A stretch of DNA of 64,000 bases from Dokdonella koreensis DS-123 (GCF_001632775.1 NZ_CP015249.1:62001-126000), one strand, 5' to 3'; positions 26,765 to 38,287 are shown, counted from the stretch's first letter. Notes: a model not told the origin generated them from the sequence alone. A program made the numbers and translations.

Positions 26765-27445
26765 TCAGGTCGGGCGCGGCTCGTTTTCCAGCTCGTGTGC
26801 GATCACGTCGCGCTCGAGCGCCAAGTGGCTGGCCAGCAGCGCGACCTGGGTCCGGTTGGACACGCCGAGCTTGCGCATGATCGCGGTCATGTGCGCCTTC
26901 ACGGTGGCCTCCGAGACGCCCAGGTCGTAGGCGATCTGCTTGTTGAGCAGGCCTTCGGCGATCATCGTCAGCACGCGGAACTGCTGCGGCGTCAGCTCCG
27001 CGACGCGCGCGGCGGCCTCCGCTTCCCCGGGCGGCAATGACTTCTCGGGGCCGACGCTGCCCGGCGGCAGCCAGACGTCGCCGTCCAGCACGCTCTGAAC
27101 CGCGCCGACGATCGTGTCGACCGATACGGACTTGGGGATGTAGCCCGAGGCGCCATGCGCGACCGCGCGCGCCATCACCGAGGTTTCCTCGTGGGCCGAA
27201 ACGACGATGATCGGCAGCCCCGGGTACTGGCCGCGCAGGTGCGCCAGCGTCGAGAAGCCGCTGGCACCCGGCATGTGCAGGTCCAGCAGCAGCAAGTCGG
27301 CGTCGGGGTACTGGTCGATCAGCGCCTGCAGGGCCGGCACGCTGTCGGCCTCGCGAAGGATCGCGTCGGGTAGCGCCTTCAGTACCGCGCGCTTGAGCGC
27401 ATCGCGGAACAGCGGGTGGTCGTCGGCGATCAGGACTTCGCGCAT
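26765..27445 (-). CDS. NarL/LuxR-type response regulator
   Basis: 226 residues. The receiver domain (1-120) has the acidic pair DD near position 8, phospho-acceptor Asp55 (LLLLDLHMPG), the conserved Ser/Thr at VSAHEE and the lysine at YIPKSVS. The LuxR-type helix-turn-helix follows at about 150-215 (LTPQQFRVLTMIAEGLLNKQIAYDLGVSEATVKAHMTAIMRKLGV). No histidine kinase is adjacent. The gene lies 129 bp downstream of acs on the same strand. Related regulators near acs control acetate use in other proteobacteria, so a role in acetate metabolism is reasonable but inferred. Confidence 0.92.
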   Translation of the reverse strand: MREVLIADDHPLFRDALKRAVLKALPDAILREADSVPALQALIDQYPDADLLLLDLHMPGASGFSTLAHLRGQYPGLPIIVVSAHEETSVMARAVAHGASGYIPKSVSVDTIVGAVQSVLDGDVWLPPGSVGPEKSLPPGEAEAAARVAELTPQQFRVLTMIAEGLLNKQIAYDLGVSEATVKAHMTAIMRKLGVSNRTQVALLASHLALERDVIAHELENEPRPT

Positions 27446-27574
27446 GACGTGGCCGTGGCAGGGAGTGAGGGCGCCAGGAGGCCGGATGGCCGCTGCGGAG
27501 TCGTCGCGTTCGCAAGCGCCGGCGACGGGCGGGTCGTCGCGATCGCGAAGCCGGCGGTTTTCACGGCGGGCGGC

Positions 27575-29515
<1,941 letters not shown>

Positions 29516-29603
29516 GGCGGCCTCCCAGGTCGGATCGGGCGATAGGGTACTGAGCCGCGAATGGTGCCACGCCGCTCGGAGGCCCGGTCCGATCGTACGA
29601 CTT

Positions 29604-29621
29604 TGGTCGCAGATTCGACCA
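29604..29621. promoter_or_regulatory. Inverted repeat between acs and the porin gene
   Basis: TGGTCG-CAGATT-CGACCA, perfect 6-bp arms with a 6-bp spacer, centrally placed in the 176-bp divergent region. It is a good candidate operator controlling acs and/or the porin-MFS pair. The cognate regulator is unknown. Confidence 0.45.
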
Positions 29622-29691
29622 TAGGCGAATAGGCCCCGCCGGTTTCCCCTGCGCATGCTGGCCCGACAACACACCATCGGGAGGGGATGTC

Positions 29692-31056
29692 ATGTATGTA
29701 CGCAGCGGAACCTCGTTGCGCAGGACCGCGCTGGCGCTCGCCTGCGCGCTGGGCTTGCCCGGCCTGGCAGCGGCCGACGAAGCACGTGAAGCGGCCCTGG
29801 AGGCGCGCGTCAGCCAGCTCGAGCAGCAGCTGACCGAGGTCCTGACCGAGCTCAGATCCCAACGGGCCGCTGCCGCCGCGGCGCCGGCCCCTGCCGCGGC
29901 AGCGGTGGTTCCGGCGGGCAAACAGCCGATCCAGGTCGTTTCGATCACGCCCGGCTCGCCGGCGGGCACCACGTTCCGCTACGGGGGCTTCATCAAGGCG
30001 GACTTCATGGCGACCAAGGCGCACGACGGGCAGCTGGCCGACGGCGCCGTCGGCCGTGCGCTCTACGTGCCCAGCCAGACGCCGGTCGGCGGATCGGCTT
30101 CGGACATCGACTACGATGCCCACGCCAAGTTCTCGCGCTTCGGCCTCGGTGTCGACACGGTCAGCGAGAACGGCGACAAGGGCGGCGCCTTCGTCGAGAT
30201 GGACTTCTTCGGCAACGCGCTCGGCAACCAGAACGCGACGAACACCTACGGCGTGACGCTGCGCCATGCCTACGCCTACTGGAACAAGTGGCTGGCCGGC
30301 CAGACCTGGTCCAACTTCATGGACGTCGGCGCGCTGCCCGAGGCGGTCGACTTCATCGGCCCGACCGACGGCGTGATCTTCGTGCGCCAGGCGCAGGTCC
30401 GCTACACCACCGGCGGCTTCTCGGTCGCGCTGGAGAATCCGGAAACCCTGATCATCCCGAACGGCGGCGGCGCCACGGTGGCGTCCGACCGCGGCGCCTT
30501 CCCGGATCTCACGCTGCGCTACGGCTGGAAGGGCGACTGGGGCACGTTCGGCATCGGTGGCCTGATCCGCGACCTGTCGGTCGACCGTCCCGCGGCCGGC
30601 AGCGTAGCCGCAGCCGACGACCGCTCGGTCGGCGGCGCCGTGACGGTCGGCGGCAAGTGGAACCTCGGCAAGAACGACGATCTGCGCTACCAGCTGACCG
30701 CCGGCAACGGCTTCAGCCGCTACATCGGTCTGGGCATCACCGGCGATACGGCGATCGACACCGACGGCAATCTCGATTCGATCGGCGGCCTGGCCGGCTT
30801 CGTCGCCTGGCGTCATGCGTTCTCGCCGAAGACGCGGTTCAACCTGATCTACGCGCGCAGCCAGTACGACAACCCGGTCGCGCTGACCGGCGGCAACGCG
30901 ACGGAGATGGTGCAGAGCATCCGCGCCAACGTGTTCTATTCGCCGTTGCCCAAGGTCGACGTCGGTGCCGAGCTGATGGTCGGCGAGCGCGAGCTCGAGA
31001 ACGGAACGGACGGCAGGCTCACGCGCCTGCAGTTCACCACGAAGTATTCATTCTGA
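29692..31056 (+). CDS. DcaP-like outer-membrane porin
   Basis: 454 residues. Signal peptide (LRRTALALACALGLPGLAAADE), then a coiled-coil periplasmic segment (REAALEARVSQLEQQLTEVLTELRSQ) and an Ala/Pro-rich linker, as in DcaP-type trimeric porins. The beta-barrel from about 95 onward has many alternating aromatic segments and ends with FTTKYSF, a proper C-terminal phenylalanine for BAM insertion. DcaP-like porins import dicarboxylates and similar organic acids. A GGGAGGG site precedes ATG 29692. The gene is 19 bp from the MFS transporter, so the two are a transcription unit. Confidence 0.88.
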   Translation: MYVRSGTSLRRTALALACALGLPGLAAADEAREAALEARVSQLEQQLTEVLTELRSQRAAAAAAPAPAAAAVVPAGKQPIQVVSITPGSPAGTTFRYGGFIKADFMATKAHDGQLADGAVGRALYVPSQTPVGGSASDIDYDAHAKFSRFGLGVDTVSENGDKGGAFVEMDFFGNALGNQNATNTYGVTLRHAYAYWNKWLAGQTWSNFMDVGALPEAVDFIGPTDGVIFVRQAQVRYTTGGFSVALENPETLIIPNGGGATVASDRGAFPDLTLRYGWKGDWGTFGIGGLIRDLSVDRPAAGSVAAADDRSVGGAVTVGGKWNLGKNDDLRYQLTAGNGFSRYIGLGITGDTAIDTDGNLDSIGGLAGFVAWRHAFSPKTRFNLIYARSQYDNPVALTGGNATEMVQSIRANVFYSPLPKVDVGAELMVGERELENGTDGRLTRLQFTTKYSF

Positions 31057-31075
31057 CGACAGGGGAGAACACACG

Positions 31076-32740
31076 ATGGCATCCGTTCCAGCATCGGGCG
31101 CAGCGCTCACCCAGAGCCACAGGCGCGTCATTCTCGCCTCCAGCCTCGGCACGATCTTCGAGTGGTACGACTTCTACCTGTACGGCTCGCTGGCCGCGAT
31201 CATCGCCGCGCACTTCTTCACGTCCCTGCCCTCGGGCAGCGCGTTCGTGATGGCGCTGCTGACGTTCGCCGCCGGCTTCGCCGTGCGTCCATTCGGCGCG
31301 ATCGTGTTCGGTCGCCTCGGCGACATGATCGGACGCAAGTACACGTTCCTGGTGACGATCGTGATCATGGGCATCTCGACGTTCCTGGTCGGCATCCTGC
31401 CGACCTACGCGTCGATCGGCATCGCCGCGCCGATCCTGCTGGTGGTGTTGAGATGCCTGCAAGGCCTGGCGCTCGGCGGCGAGTACGGCGGCGCGGCCAC
31501 CTACGTCGCCGAGCATGCACCGAACGGCAAGCGCGGCCTGTACACCAGCTTCATTCAGACCACCGCCACCATCGGCCTGTTCCTGTCGCTGCTGGTGATC
31601 CTCGGCTGCCGCACGATGCTCGGCGAGGACGCGTTCAAGGAGTGGGGCTGGCGGGTGCCGTTCCTGATCTCGTTCGTGCTGCTGCTGGTCTCGATCTGGA
31701 TCCGCATGAAGTTGAACGAGTCACCGGTCTTCCAGCAGATGAAGGCCGAGGGCAAGCACTCCAAGGCACCGCTGACCGAAAGCTTCGCGAACTGGAAGAA
31801 CGGCAGGATCGTGCTGCTGGCCCTGCTCGGCGCCACCGCGGGCCAGGCGGTGGTCTGGTACGCGGGCCAGTTCTACGCGCTGTTCTTCCTGACGCAGACG
31901 CTGAAGGTCGACGCGGTCACGGCCAATCTGTTCATCGCCGCGGCACTGGCGATCGCGACCGGCGGTTTCATCTTCTTCGGCTGGCTGTCGGACAAGATCG
32001 GCCGCAAGCCGATCATCATGGCCGGCTGCCTGCTGGCGGCGATCACCTACTTCCCGATCTTCAAGGGGCTGACGCATTACGCCAACCCGGCGCTGGAAGC
32101 GGCCGCCAAGAACTCGCCGGCGGTGGTGGTGGCCGATCCGAAGGACTGCGCGTTCCAGTTCGTGCCCGGCGAGCTCAAGGGCCACGTCAAGTTCAACAGC
32201 TCCTGTGACTTGGTCAAGAACCTGCTGAACGGCCGTAGCGTGACCTACACCAACGAACAGGCACCTGCCGGCACCCTGGCCAGCGTCCGCATCGGCAGCA
32301 CGACCATCCAGGGCGTCGACGTCAGCAGTCTCTCGCCGGAAGATGCCAAGGCCGCGCAGGCGAAGCTGACCGCCGATCTCACGGCCGCCATCAACGCCGC
32401 CGGCTATCCGGCCAAGGCCGACAATGCCCAGATGAACAAGCCGATGGTGTTGCTGCTGCTGGTGCTCCTGGTGCTCTACGTGACGATGGTCTACGGACCG
32501 ATCGCGGCCTGGCTGGTCGAGCTGTTCCCGACACGGATCCGCTACACCTCGATGTCGCTGCCGTATCACATCGGCAACGGCTGGTTCGGCGGTTTCCTGC
32601 CGACGACCGCGTTCGCTCTGGTGCTGCTGACCGGCAACATCTACTCGGGCCTGTGGTATCCGATCGTGGTGGCGGTCTTCACCTTCATCGTCGGCACGCT
32701 GTTCCTGCACGATACGAAGGACGTGGACATCAACCAGTAG
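31076..32740 (+). CDS. MHS-type MFS transporter with a large periplasmic or cytoplasmic insertion
   Basis: 554 residues, about 120 longer than typical metabolite:H+ symporters. The family N-terminus is clear: SLGTIFEWYDFYLYGSLAAI and RPFGAIVFGRLGDMIGRKYTF. The conserved RCLQGLALGGEYGGAATYVAEHAP motif follows. The extra segment (about residues 331-455) contains two cysteines (DPKDCAFQF and NSSCDLVK), lies between hydrophobic helices, and interrupts the second half after the GRKPIIMAGCLLAA motif. The last helices and PTRIRYTSMSLPYHIGNGWFGG are normal. It probably imports an organic acid by proton symport. It is coupled to the porin and opposite acs. Confidence 0.9.
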   Translation: MASVPASGAALTQSHRRVILASSLGTIFEWYDFYLYGSLAAIIAAHFFTSLPSGSAFVMALLTFAAGFAVRPFGAIVFGRLGDMIGRKYTFLVTIVIMGISTFLVGILPTYASIGIAAPILLVVLRCLQGLALGGEYGGAATYVAEHAPNGKRGLYTSFIQTTATIGLFLSLLVILGCRTMLGEDAFKEWGWRVPFLISFVLLLVSIWIRMKLNESPVFQQMKAEGKHSKAPLTESFANWKNGRIVLLALLGATAGQAVVWYAGQFYALFFLTQTLKVDAVTANLFIAAALAIATGGFIFFGWLSDKIGRKPIIMAGCLLAAITYFPIFKGLTHYANPALEAAAKNSPAVVVADPKDCAFQFVPGELKGHVKFNSSCDLVKNLLNGRSVTYTNEQAPAGTLASVRIGSTTIQGVDVSSLSPEDAKAAQAKLTADLTAAINAAGYPAKADNAQMNKPMVLLLLVLLVLYVTMVYGPIAAWLVELFPTRIRYTSMSLPYHIGNGWFGGFLPTTAFALVLLTGNIYSGLWYPIVVAVFTFIVGTLFLHDTKDVDINQ

Positions 32741-32783
32741 CAACCGGGCGCCCCACCGCCGGCCGCCGCCGGCGGTACCCGAC

Positions 32784-32816
32784 GGCCTCTCCCCGGTTGG
32801 GGAGGGGCCGTTTCCT
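32784..32816 (+). terminator. Terminator after the MFS transporter
   Basis: Stem GGCCTCTCCCC (32784-32794) with GGGGAGGGGCC (32799-32809), loop GGTT, followed by GTTTCCTTT. It lies 44 bp after the transporter stop, before the convergent aldo/keto reductase gene. Confidence 0.75.
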
Positions 32817-32872
32817 TTGCGGGAGGTGCCGGGCGCGCCCGGAGGTCGCCCGCGACAGCGCCGTGGCGAGCT

Positions 32873-33883
32873 TCAGGATCCGCGCCGCCGCCAGCGCGCC
32901 ATCAGGCGGGCACCGAGCCCCGCCCGCACCGCCTTGCCGATCCGGCGCATCGTTTCGCGATCCAGCCGCGGGACCAGCGCGACGGCCTGCAGGTTCTGTT
33001 CGAGCTGCTCGCGGTGACGGGCGCCCAGGATCACGGTGGAAACGGCCGGATGCATCAGGCACCACGCGATCGCCAGGTGTGCCAGCGCGACCCCCAGGTC
33101 CGCTGCGATGGCGTCCAGCTGACGGATCGCGCGTTGCCGCTGCTCGTCCGCGACGCGTTCCCGCAGCCACGGGTTGCCGGCTGCGGCGGCCCGTGATCCG
33201 GTCGGGATGCCGTCCCGGTACTTGCCGCTCAGCAGGCCGGACGCCAGCGGCGACCAGATCGTGGTGCCGAGCCCCAGCTCGCGCGCCAGCGGCGCGTACT
33301 CGGTTTCGAAACGCCGCCGGTGCAGCAGGTTGTACTGCGGCTGCTCCATGCGGGGTGCCTGCAGGTGATGCAGGCGAGCGATCCGATGGGCTTCGCGAAT
33401 CGCCTCGGCCGGCCATTCGCTGGTGCCCCAATAGAGCACCTTGCCCTGCCGGATCAGGGTGTCCATCGCGAACACGGTTTCTTCCAGCGGCGTATCCGGA
33501 TCGGGGCGATGACAGAAGTACAGGTCCAGATGGTCCACGCGCAGCCGCTGCAGCGCCTGGTTGCAGGCTTCCACGACGTGCTTGTGCGAAAGACCCTGCT
33601 GCGTCGGTGCCGGATCGGGGACCGCGCCGAACCGGACCTTGCTCGAGACGCACCAGGCATCGCGCGGATGGCGCAGATCGGCCAGCACGTCGCCCAGCAG
33701 CCGCTCGGCATCGCCGTGTGCGTAGTTCTCGGCGCCGTCGAAGAAATTGACGCCGTTGTCGAGCGCAGCGGCGACCAGCTCGCGTGCCGCGCGCCGGTCG
33801 ACCGTCTCGCCGAAGGTCAGCCAGGTGCCCAGCGACAGGGCCGACAGCTTGAGGCCGGAGTCTCCCAGGCGGCGATAGATCAC
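32873..33883 (-). CDS. Aldo/keto reductase, Kv-beta/YghZ-like
   Basis: 336 residues. The catalytic tetrad is present: Asp49 and Tyr54 (FFDGAENYAHG), Lys82 (VSSKVRFG) and His125 (LYFCHRPDPD). The cofactor-binding C-terminus (HPAVSTVILGARHREQLEQNL) binds NADPH. The sequence resembles voltage-gated potassium channel beta-subunit-like reductases (MIYRRLGDSGLKLSALSLGTWLTFGE). It reduces aldehydes or ketones; the substrate is unknown. It lies 40 bp downstream of the P-II gene on the same strand and may share its transcript. Confidence 0.9.
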   Translation of the reverse strand: MIYRRLGDSGLKLSALSLGTWLTFGETVDRRAARELVAAALDNGVNFFDGAENYAHGDAERLLGDVLADLRHPRDAWCVSSKVRFGAVPDPAPTQQGLSHKHVVEACNQALQRLRVDHLDLYFCHRPDPDTPLEETVFAMDTLIRQGKVLYWGTSEWPAEAIREAHRIARLHHLQAPRMEQPQYNLLHRRRFETEYAPLARELGLGTTIWSPLASGLLSGKYRDGIPTGSRAAAAGNPWLRERVADEQRQRAIRQLDAIAADLGVALAHLAIAWCLMHPAVSTVILGARHREQLEQNLQAVALVPRLDRETMRRIGKAVRAGLGARLMARWRRRGS

Positions 33884-33923
33884 CGGCTTTCCCTCCGGCC
33901 GGGCAAGACCCGGTACCGCGCGG

Positions 33924-34324
<401 letters not shown>

Positions 34325-34360
34325 CCGGATGGTCGCCAGGCGCCGCATCGGCGGTCCGCT

Positions 34361-34382
34361 CGTGTAAGAAATTTCCTACACG
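34361..34382. promoter_or_regulatory. Near-perfect 22-bp palindrome between glnK and ubiK
   Basis: Arms CGTGTAAGAAA and TTTCCTACACG, with one mismatch in 11 pairs. It lies about 40 bp upstream of the glnK -10 box and about 250 bp upstream of ubiK. It is AT-rich against a GC-rich background, so it is a strong operator candidate. The rest of the 367-bp gap (34263-34629) holds no gene I recognise. Confidence 0.55.
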
Positions 34383-34629
34383 ATCTTCCGAATCCAGCCG
34401 ATGGCACCGCTCGGGAGAGCGCCTAGACTTATTTCCAGCACGGAACGCCGCGCTGGCCAAAGGGACCGGAAGCGCGGGGGCAAGGACGCATTGCAGGATG
34501 CATGCAGGGACGCCGCGCCTGCCGGTTCAGGGAACGAGCCGGCAGGCGCATACTTGCGTCTCCTTAAAACAGACCGGCCGCCCCAAGGGCACCGAGCCGG
34601 CAGCTGACGAATTCAAGCGGGGTGTATCC

Positions 34630-34902
34630 ATGACGGTAATCGGCTCCATCGACGAACTCGCCGCGCGCCTGGCCGACCTGATGCCTTCGGGCGTGCGCCA
34701 GGCTCGCGAAGATCTCACATCCAACGTCCGCAGCATCCTGGTGAGCGGTCTGCGCCAGCTCGATCTGGTCACGCGCGAGGAGTTCGACGTCCAGCGCTGC
34801 GTACTGCTGCGGACCCGCGAGAAGCTCGAGGAACTCGAGCGCCAGATTGGTGCGCTGGAAGCGGCGCTCGTGCTGCCGGGGCGCGGCCCGGCCACCCACT
34901 GA
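34630..34902 (+). CDS. ubiK: UbiK-type ubiquinone biosynthesis accessory factor
   Basis: 90 residues. The BMFP/YqiC-type core is visible: LAARLADLMPSGVRQAREDL, then SGLRQLDLVTREEFDVQRCVLLRTREKLEELERQIGALEA, a long helix with coiled-coil character. UbiK helps the ubiquinone hydroxylation complex and binds lipid. ATG 34630 starts the family region; the open frame further upstream is not conserved. It is divergent from glnK and 167 bp upstream of comM. The order ubiK-comM is common in gammaproteobacteria. Confidence 0.9.
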   Translation: MTVIGSIDELAARLADLMPSGVRQAREDLTSNVRSILVSGLRQLDLVTREEFDVQRCVLLRTREKLEELERQIGALEAALVLPGRGPATH

Positions 34903-35069
34903 CGAGAGACCGGTCCGCGGCCGCCGCATAGCGGCCGGGCCGCGGTCCACCCTGCATTCTTGGGCTCCGGCGTGCCGGAGCCCGCCGGTCGGCGTTTCCC
35001 GGGAAGCCCGCCATCCCGCTACGCTCACCCCAGTCGGGGTGGCGGGCCCTTTTTGCAGGATGCAGTCCG

Positions 35070-36572
35070 ATGAGCCTTGCCCGCGTCTACAGCCGCGCCC
35101 AGGATGGCGTCGCGGCTCCCCTGGTGACCTGCGAGGTGCATCTTTCGGGCGGCCTGCCGGGCACCTCGATCGTCGGCCTGCCGGAAACGGCGGTGAAGGA
35201 AGCGCGCGACCGCGTCCGTGCGGCGATCCTGACGGCCCGGTTCGACTATCCCGCCCGCCGGATCACCGTCAACCTCGCGCCGGCCGACCTTCCCAAGGAT
35301 GGCGGGCGGTTCGACCTACCGATCGCGCTCGGCATCCTCGCGGCCAACGGCAACCTGCCGGCGGCGGCGCTGGCGGAGCACGAGTTCGTCGGCGAACTGG
35401 CGCTTTCCGGCGAGCTGCGGCCGATCCGGGGCGTCCTGCCGGCGGTGCTGCGTGCCGCCCGCAGCGGCCGGCGCGTGATTGTCCCGCGCGGCAACGCGGC
35501 CGAGGCCGCGCTGGTCGGCGCGGCGGACGTGCGTGCGGCGGACACCCTGCTCGACGTCTGCGCGCACCTGGCCGGCCGTGCGGAGCTGCCGGTGGCGGTC
35601 GCGTCGGACGGTTCCGGCGAAGCTCCCGAGGACGAGCCCGACCTCGCCGACGTCCGTGGGCAGCCGCAGGCGCGCAGGGCATTGGAGCTGGCCGCGGCCG
35701 GTATGCACAACCTGCTGCTGGTCGGCCCTCCCGGTACCGGAAAGACGCTGCTGGCCAGCCGGCTTCCCGGCATTCTTCCGCCGCTCGAGGAGGACGAGGC
35801 GATCGAGCTGGCCGCGATCCGGTCCGTTGCCGGCCTGGGAGGGGACCTGCACGGCTGGAAGCGGCGTGCGTTCCGCAGTCCGCACCACACGGCTTCTGCC
35901 GTCGCCCTCGTCGGTGGCGGATCGATACCGCGTCCCGGCGAGGTCTCCCTGGCCCATCACGGCGTGCTCTTCCTCGACGAGCTGCCGGAGTTCGACCGCC
36001 ACGTGCTCGAAGTGCTGCGCGAGCCGTTGGAATCGGGTCGCATCGTCATCTCGCGCGCCGCGCGCCAGGCCGAGTTCCCGGCCCGCTTCCAACTGGTCGC
36101 GGCGATGAACCCGTGTCCCTGCGGCTACGCCGGCGATCCGTCGGGCCGGTGCCGCTGCGCATCGGAACAGGTCGCGCGCTATCGGTCGCGCGTGTCCGGG
36201 CCGCTGCTGGACCGGATCGACCTGAAGCTGGAGATGCCGCGGGTTCCGCTGGCCGAGCTGCGCGCGGAGAATGCCGGCGAATCCAGCGCCTCGGTCAAGG
36301 CGCGCGTCTGCGCGGCGCGCATGCGCCAGCTCAGGCGTGCCGGCAAGCCCAATGCCTGGCTGGGCAACCGGGAAGCCGAGCGCGACTGCGCCTTGCGCTC
36401 GAGCGAGAGACATCTGTTCGACCGGGCGGTCGAGCGGCTCGGCCTTTCGGCGCGCGCCTATCACCGTGTATTGCGCCTGGCGCGCACGATCGCCGACCTC
36501 GCCGACAGCGACCGCATCGAGGCGCCGCATCTGTCCGAGGCGATCCAGTACCGGCGCCTGGACCTGCACTGA
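35070..36572 (+). CDS. comM: ComM/YifB-type AAA+ Mg-chelatase-like ATPase
   Basis: 500 residues. The N-terminal Lon-type S5 domain (MSLARVYSRAQDGVAAP, FDLPIALGILAANG) precedes the Mg-chelatase AAA+ domain: Walker A GPPGTGKT at 219-226, the sensor-type segment HHTASAVALVGGGS, and Walker B GVLFLDELPEF. The zinc-like motif NPCPCGYAGDPSGRCRC is also present. The C-terminal Mg-chelatase region ends in the conserved LARTIADLADSDRIEAPHLSEAIQYR. ComM drives branch migration during natural transformation. It is a complete gene with no disruption, following ubiK. Confidence 0.95.
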   Translation: MSLARVYSRAQDGVAAPLVTCEVHLSGGLPGTSIVGLPETAVKEARDRVRAAILTARFDYPARRITVNLAPADLPKDGGRFDLPIALGILAANGNLPAAALAEHEFVGELALSGELRPIRGVLPAVLRAARSGRRVIVPRGNAAEAALVGAADVRAADTLLDVCAHLAGRAELPVAVASDGSGEAPEDEPDLADVRGQPQARRALELAAAGMHNLLLVGPPGTGKTLLASRLPGILPPLEEDEAIELAAIRSVAGLGGDLHGWKRRAFRSPHHTASAVALVGGGSIPRPGEVSLAHHGVLFLDELPEFDRHVLEVLREPLESGRIVISRAARQAEFPARFQLVAAMNPCPCGYAGDPSGRCRCASEQVARYRSRVSGPLLDRIDLKLEMPRVPLAELRAENAGESSASVKARVCAARMRQLRRAGKPNAWLGNREAERDCALRSSERHLFDRAVERLGLSARAYHRVLRLARTIADLADSDRIEAPHLSEAIQYRRLDLH

Positions 36573-36617
36573 CAGTGCGGCGTGCGCGGCCGGCGGGGGA
36601 TGCCCGCGGCCGGCTCA

Positions 36618-37778
36618 TCAGGCCGGCCATACCGCATGCAGCGGATCGAACTCGATCTCCTCGCGGGTATCGGCTCGATGGCCGAAGCCGCCGACGCCAA
36701 TGACGCCCTGCGTCATCGGGTCGAGACCGAAGGCCGCCTCGATGTCGACCTCGTTGACGGCCGCCGTGAAGAACGCCGCCAGGCCGCGTTCGGTCGCCGC
36801 GAGATAGAGCGTCTGGGACAGGTGGCCGACATCGAGGATCGTCGCCCGATACGCCTTGGCGTGCTGGCGGTACTTCCAGAAATTGCGCTCGAAGCGGCTC
36901 GCATAGATCACCAGGACAGGCGCCTCCAGGAAGTAGCGCTGCACGGCGACGAAGCGCAGCGCCAGTGCGTCGGCCTCGGCGGCTTCCAGCTGGCGCAGCG
37001 GCTCCAGCGCGTGGGCCACGGCGTGGTAGTGATACAGGCCGGGCGCGACGCCGTCGACCCGACGGACCAGCAGGTAGGCCTCGGTCGGGTGCAATCCGCC
37101 GGCCGACGGCGAGCCCTTCTTGAGCACCGGAACACCGGTGACGGTCGCTTCGGCGCGTGCGCCGAAGACCAGGCCCAGGACCGAGGCCAGGTCGTCGGGC
37201 GCCAGCGGGCGGACCGGATCGAAGTTCCGGCAGGTCACGCGCCGGGCCATCAGCGCAGCCAGCGGCGAGGCGGGCGTGCCGGGAAGCGCGATCCGTGCCT
37301 CGGGCGGGCCGCGCTCGACCGAGGTGGCAGGAGGCGGGCCCAGGTGCGCCAGGGGTTCGCCCTCGACGAGCTCCTGGAAGCGGCCGCGTTCGCGCTCGCT
37401 GTCGATGTCGCGCCAGCGCAGATGACGATGCGCGACAGCCGACAGGCCTTCCCAATGCGTCGTGCGGACGCTGTCGTCGGCGTTGGCCGTCGCCGTGTGC
37501 TCGGCGACCAGCAGGCCCTTGGCTTCCAGTGACTGCAGGGTCTGGGTGGGGTGTTCGTATTCGAGCTGCGAGCGATCGGTCCAGGCATGAGCCGATACCT
37601 TGCCCAGGACGGCGATCTCGTCGAGGTCCACGCGGACCTCGGCGTCCAGGTGCGCCGCCAATGCCACCCACTCGAAGGTCGAGGCGAGGCGCGGTGTTTC
37701 CCTCAGCATCAGCTCCAGGTCGATCGTGAACCGCTCACGGGGCTGGATGACGACACAGTGACAACGGCGCAGGCGCAT
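36618..37778 (-). CDS. SagB-related peptide maturation dehydrogenase of an NHLP-type RiPP system
   Basis: About 386 residues. The C-terminal two-thirds is a SagB/ThcOx-like nitroreductase-fold FMN dehydrogenase (LMARRVTCRNFDPVRPLAPDDL, KKGSPSAGGLHPTEAYLLVRR, YRATILDVGHLSQTLYLAATERGLAAFFTAAVN). The N-terminal part (MRLRRCHCVVIQPRERFTID) lacks a recognised fold and has Cys6 and Cys8. It matches the annotated 'putative peptide maturation dehydrogenase' family (TIGR04511 from memory). ATG 37778 is chosen because GGA precedes it by 6 nt. It likely oxidises azoline-like or other precursor residues, but no YcaO cyclodehydratase is nearby. It diverges from the precursor gene and starts about 170 bp from it. 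A TACAAT box is visible at about 37813 (minus). Confidence 0.85.
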   Translation of the reverse strand: MRLRRCHCVVIQPRERFTIDLELMLRETPRLASTFEWVALAAHLDAEVRVDLDEIAVLGKVSAHAWTDRSQLEYEHPTQTLQSLEAKGLLVAEHTATANADDSVRTTHWEGLSAVAHRHLRWRDIDSERERGRFQELVEGEPLAHLGPPPATSVERGPPEARIALPGTPASPLAALMARRVTCRNFDPVRPLAPDDLASVLGLVFGARAEATVTGVPVLKKGSPSAGGLHPTEAYLLVRRVDGVAPGLYHYHAVAHALEPLRQLEAAEADALALRFVAVQRYFLEAPVLVIYASRFERNFWKYRQHAKAYRATILDVGHLSQTLYLAATERGLAAFFTAAVNEVDIEAAFGLDPMTQGVIGVGGFGHRADTREEIEFDPLHAVWPA

Positions 37779-37892
37779 GGACATTCCGATCGGAACAAAA
37801 CCGGGATTGTAGGATGCCGGGTGCGATCCGGGCCCGGCCGCCGGTGCCGCCGCGCGGATCGGGTGATGACGCCGATGAGGTTCGACCGGCAA

Positions 37893-37921
37893 TGGCAAGC
37901 ACGAAGTTCTGAAGGTAAACT
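37893..37921 (+). promoter_or_regulatory. Candidate promoter of the RiPP precursor gene
   Basis: TGGCAA (37893-37898), 17-bp spacer, TAAACT (37916-37921), 24 bp before the ATG at 37946. A divergent TACAAT box near 37813 could serve the dehydrogenase. Match quality is modest. Confidence 0.4.
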
Positions 37922-37945
37922 GAGAACCTCGTCAGGGGAGTTGTC

Positions 37946-38227
37946 ATGGGTGAATGCGAATTGACGGCCGCGCAGGCCGAGGCTCTGCTCAAGCGCGTCG
38001 CGACCGACGATACGTTCCGGGCCCTGTTTCAGGCGGCGCCGGCCAAGGCCTTGAGCGTTCTTGGCATTCCGGACGACATCATCATCAACCTGCCCGCTGC
38101 GTGCCTGATTCCCAAGACGCTCGCGTCCAAGGCCACGCTGGACGATCTGCTGAAGAAGTACCGGGAAGTGACCGTCAACGCGGCGATGGGCATGAACGTG
38201 CCCTGGATCAAGATGGAGCAGTGCTGA
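37946..38227 (+). CDS. NHLP-related RiPP precursor peptide
   Basis: 93 residues. The leader-like half resembles nitrile-hydratase-leader peptides: ELTAAQAEALLKRVATDDTF, ALFQAAPAKALSVLGIPDDI, then NLPAACLIPKTLASKATLDDLL. Cysteines are at 4, 53 and 93 (the last residue). No classic GG cleavage site is visible, so the leader/core boundary is unknown; the C-terminal 20 residues (KYREVTVNAAMGMNVPWIKM then EQC) are a plausible core. It fits the 'putative modified peptide' family (TIGR04509 from memory). A good RBS (AGGGGAG, 6 nt) and a candidate promoter precede it. It is flanked by the dehydrogenase (divergent) and the cyclase-TPR gene (convergent). Confidence 0.88.
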   Translation: MGECELTAAQAEALLKRVATDDTFRALFQAAPAKALSVLGIPDDIIINLPAACLIPKTLASKATLDDLLKKYREVTVNAAMGMNVPWIKMEQC

Positions 38228-38287
38228 CGGGCGAGGCCTGCCGGTCCGATCCGGGCTTCTGACGGGTCGGAGCGTCAACCGGCGGCG

